In this document: positions 5,256 to 7,166 of the stretch, piece by piece
Position numbering within the stretch: position 1 is the stretch's first letter
Layout: every line of letters starts with the position of its first letter
DNA from: an uncultured Lachnospiraceae bacterium
GTDB lineage: Bacteria; Bacillota; Clostridia; Lachnospirales; Lachnospiraceae
Length of the DNA stretch: 7,166 nucleotides
NCBI GenBank assembly: GCA_910589385.1
Contig: CAJUTU010000075.1
Coordinates: 3,242 to 10,407, forward strand
Direction of reading: 5' to 3'
Program-made: the position numbers and the translations under genes
Notes under the pieces: generated by a model
The model's input: the letters and a program-made list of their open reading frames with translations, nothing else
Databases searched by the model: none
Told to the model about the DNA's origin: nothing

Positions 5256-6791
5256 GTGAAAGTAAAAAATAAACGTTTAGCCACAATTCTGTTGGCTGCG
5301 GCAGTAGGGGTTTCATTCGTCCAAACGGGCAGTGTGACGCTGTATGCGATGGAGAATCAAGAGGCATTATTGAGTGATGAGGTGGCGGCGGAAAGTGATC
5401 TACAGTATAGGGTGTTGGATAATGGGAGCATAGAAATAACAAAGTATACTGGTTCAATGGAAAATGTTATCATTCCCGCACAAATTGATGGAAAAAGTGT
5501 AACGAGTATCGGAGATGAAGCATTTTCAGAGTGCAACAGCTTGAGCAGCGTTGAGATTCCAAGCAGTGTAACAAGTATTGGGGAATGGGCATTTTCAGAT
5601 TGCAGCCTTAGCAGTATCAAAGTAAATGCAGATAATATAAATTATACATCAGAGGATGGCGTTTTATATAATAAAGATAAGACAGAGCTGATACGATGCC
5701 CGGGAGGAAAAACAGGAGGCATCGAGATTCCAAGCAGTGTAACGTGTATCGGGGTTTCCGCATTTGTGGGGTGCGACAACTTGAGCAGCATCGGGGTAAA
5801 TACGGATAATACAAATTATACATCAGAGGACGGCATTTTATATAATAAAGATAAGACAGAACTGATACAATGCCCGGAAGGAAAAACAGGAGACATCGAA
5901 ATTCCAAGCAGTGTAACGAGTATTGGAGATTCTGCGTTTTCAGATTGCAGCCTGAGCAGCATCAAGATTCCAAGTAGCGTAACAAGTATCGGAGATTCTG
6001 CATTTTCGGGGTGTAGCCTGAGCAGCATAGAGATCCCAAACAGCGTAACGAGCATTAGTGATTCTACATTTTCGAGTTGCTACGACCTGAACAGCATCAA
6101 GATCCCAAGCAGTGTAACGAGTATTGAGGAATGGGCATTTTCGTATTGCGACAACCTGAGCAGCGTCGAGATCCCAGACAGTGTAACGAGTATCGGAGAT
6201 TTTACATTTTTTGGGTGTAAAAGCCTGAGCAGCATAGAGATTCCAAGCGGTGTGACGAGTATCAATAATAATTTATTTGATGGGTGCAGCGGCCTGAAAA
6301 GTGTAGAGATGCCAAACTATGTAACGAGCATCGGATTCAATGCCTTTAATGGGTGCAGCAGCCTGGGAAGTATAGAAATCCCAAACGGTACAGAGTACAT
6401 TGGAGGTTATGCATTTTCGGGGTGCAGCAGCCTGAACAGCATAGAAATCCCAAACAGTGTAACGTGCATTGAGAATGGTGCATTTTCGGGATGCAGCAAC
6501 CTGAGCAGCATCAGAATCCCAAGCAGTGTAACAAGCTTCGGATATGATGTATTTTATGGCTGCAGCAGCGATTTTGTAATCAGGGGCGAGGCAGGATCAC
6601 GTGCACAGTCTTATGCATCGGATTATTATCTTAAATTTGTTGTAATAGGCTCTGATGAAGATGTGGAAAGCCCAGGCACATCCAAGAAGATCAATCATGG
6701 GTTAAACCAGATAGGGATAAAAATAGATATGTATCGGCAGGAGCATAGATTTTCTCCTGCCACGCCTGTATTTAGGCGGTTTGACGTGTAG
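5256..6791 (+). CDS. BspA-like leucine-rich-repeat secreted protein, probably truncated at its 3' end
   Basis: From the GTG start the protein has 511 residues. Residues 1-31 are a signal peptide (MKVKNKR, then LATILLAAAVGVSFVQTG, cleavage near LYA). From about residue 70 there are 13 LRR_5 (BspA-type) units of about 23 residues with consensus SIEIPSSVTSIGDSAFSGCSSL. After the second and third units a longer insert occurs (YTSEDGVLYNKDKTELI and a near-copy). The repeat domain ends with the usual cap (DFVIRGEAGSRAQSYASDYYLKFVVI). Such proteins are surface-exposed and bind host proteins or other cells in known examples. The last 42 residues (VESPGTSKKINHG onward) match no LRR and end inside the 3' end of the recombinase gene on the other strand, 20 bp past its stop. 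This suggests the original C-terminus, perhaps an Fn3-like domain as in the neighbours, was lost on insertion of the mobile element. Confidence 0.85.
   Translation: MKVKNKRLATILLAAAVGVSFVQTGSVTLYAMENQEALLSDEVAAESDLQYRVLDNGSIEITKYTGSMENVIIPAQIDGKSVTSIGDEAFSECNSLSSVEIPSSVTSIGEWAFSDCSLSSIKVNADNINYTSEDGVLYNKDKTELIRCPGGKTGGIEIPSSVTCIGVSAFVGCDNLSSIGVNTDNTNYTSEDGILYNKDKTELIQCPEGKTGDIEIPSSVTSIGDSAFSDCSLSSIKIPSSVTSIGDSAFSGCSLSSIEIPNSVTSISDSTFSSCYDLNSIKIPSSVTSIEEWAFSYCDNLSSVEIPDSVTSIGDFTFFGCKSLSSIEIPSGVTSINNNLFDGCSGLKSVEMPNYVTSIGFNAFNGCSSLGSIEIPNGTEYIGGYAFSGCSSLNSIEIPNSVTCIENGAFSGCSNLSSIRIPSSVTSFGYDVFYGCSSDFVIRGEAGSRAQSYASDYYLKFVVIGSDEDVESPGTSKKINHGLNQIGIKIDMYRQEHRFSPATPVFRRFDV
5622..5918 (+). repeat. 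Two 123-bp near-identical segments, 174 bp apart, inside the LRR gene
   Basis: Positions 5622-5744 and 5796-5918 are near-identical and encode the V-N-x-D-N insert with SEDG(V/I)LYNKDKTELI and the following GGIEIP/GDIEIPSSVT. The 174-bp period equals 58 codons, so the duplication keeps frame and copies one insert plus its LRR unit. The high DNA identity indicates a recent duplication or ongoing gene conversion. Confidence 0.8.
6736..6761 (-). terminator. Hairpin downstream of the recombinase gene
   Basis: GGCAGGAG (6736-6743) and CTCCTGCC (6754-6761) form a perfect 8-bp stem with a 10-base loop, 10 bp beyond the recombinase stop. On the minus strand a TATTTTTAT stretch follows about 10 bases later, so it is a plausible terminator though not a tight one. 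It lies inside the reading frame of the LRR gene, which supports the view that this DNA came with the mobile element. Confidence 0.5.
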
Positions 6792-7166
6792 TGCGCTGCA
6801 TATATTCCTGTTCCATTTCCCGCATTTCCTCGTCCGTGGGGATGTCCACAATCCCGACATAGGAATAGTAGATGTCGATTTGCTGTGTCCGTTTCCCGTC
6901 TTTTTTCTCACGCTCATGGACTACGATTTTATCCACAAATGCGTTTAGAATTTCGGGCATTATTTCGTCGATGCGGGTGTATTTCTTGGTGACTGCTATC
7001 AGCTTGGCGACATTGGTCGCTTCTGTGTCGGCTTTGCTGACCTCGGCTGTCAAGGCTTCGATTTCCTGCTTTAGCTGTTCCTGCTCGGCTTCATATCCGT
7101 CTGACAGCTTGTAAAAGCGTTCGTCATTCAGCTTTCCGTTGACATTATCCTCATAGATTTTACGGA
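6772..7166 (-). CDS. Large serine recombinase, C-terminal end (N-terminal part outside window)
   Basis: The minus-strand frame is open from the window edge to the TAA at 6772-6774, giving 131 C-terminal residues; the TTG at 7053 is an internal leucine and not a start. The sequence has the tail typical of large serine recombinases of Firmicutes integrative and mobilisable elements: YEDNVNGKLNDERFYKLSDG, a glutamate/lysine-rich coiled coil (EAEQEQLKQEIEALTAEV), then the DUF4368-like block YTRIDEIMPEILNAFVDKIV, VHEREKKDGKRTQQIDIYYS and YVGIVDIP. The catalytic serine domain would lie outside the window. These enzymes integrate and excise elements by att-site recombination and usually sit at one end of the element, so an attachment site is expected between about 6690 and 6771. 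Confidence 0.9.
   Translation of the reverse strand, partial: RKIYEDNVNGKLNDERFYKLSDGYEAEQEQLKQEIEALTAEVSKADTEATNVAKLIAVTKKYTRIDEIMPEILNAFVDKIVVHEREKKDGKRTQQIDIYYSYVGIVDIPTDEEMREMEQEYMQRTTRQTA

Noticed and set aside
5251..6265. Several minus-strand frames of 61-96 codons opposite the LRR gene
   Set aside because: They are antisense reflections of the repeat array, sharing repeated motifs only because the sense strand is repetitive.

Overview
The window looks like an accessory region of a Gram-positive gut anaerobe, most likely a Lachnospiraceae-type Clostridia. This is inferred from content: purine-rich Shine-Dalgarno sites of the AGGAGG type, lysine-rich secreted proteins ending in fibronectin-III-like domains, a BspA-type leucine-rich-repeat protein, an IS256-family and an IS200-type insertion sequence, and a large serine recombinase of the kind carried by Firmicutes integrative elements. 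Species cannot be named from the sequence alone.

Layout, left to right. (1) Positions 3-755 are the C-terminal part of a secreted surface protein (Ig-like, Ig-like, Fn3-like) whose start lies outside the window. (2) Positions 771-1151 hold the decayed end of another Fn3-like protein, with an in-frame TAG where the domain normally has a tryptophan. (3) Positions 1198-2992 are a complete IS256-family element with 27-bp imperfect terminal inverted repeats and a perfect 8-bp target duplication (GCCGGTGG). Its transposase is intact and on the minus strand, and an unusually long structured tail of 426 bp follows the transposase gene. (4) Positions 3010-3129 carry a row of hairpins that includes a 39-bp tandem repeat with a compensatory base-pair change. 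(5) An IS200-type tnpA lies at 3133-3543 (minus); its ribosome binding site is buried in a long stem. (6) Positions 3670-4010 contain no convincing gene. (7) Positions 4027-5175 and 5256-6791 encode two exported proteins in the same direction: a double-PPC-domain protein with a C-terminal Fn3-like domain, then a BspA-like LRR protein. (8) Positions 6772-7166 are the C-terminal end of a large serine recombinase on the minus strand, convergent with and overlapping the LRR gene by 20 bp. The last residues of the LRR protein are probably encoded by the end of that mobile element.

The host genes form a cluster of cell-surface or secreted proteins with adhesion-type domains, and at least three mobile elements have inserted into or beside it. 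The IS256 copy landed in one arm of a hairpin that probably terminated the upstream surface-protein gene. The recombinase-bearing element seems to have cut off the end of the LRR gene. I see no clear new defence or metabolic system. The most unusual pieces are the structured 3' tail of the IS256 element and the hairpin array beside the IS200 transposase.
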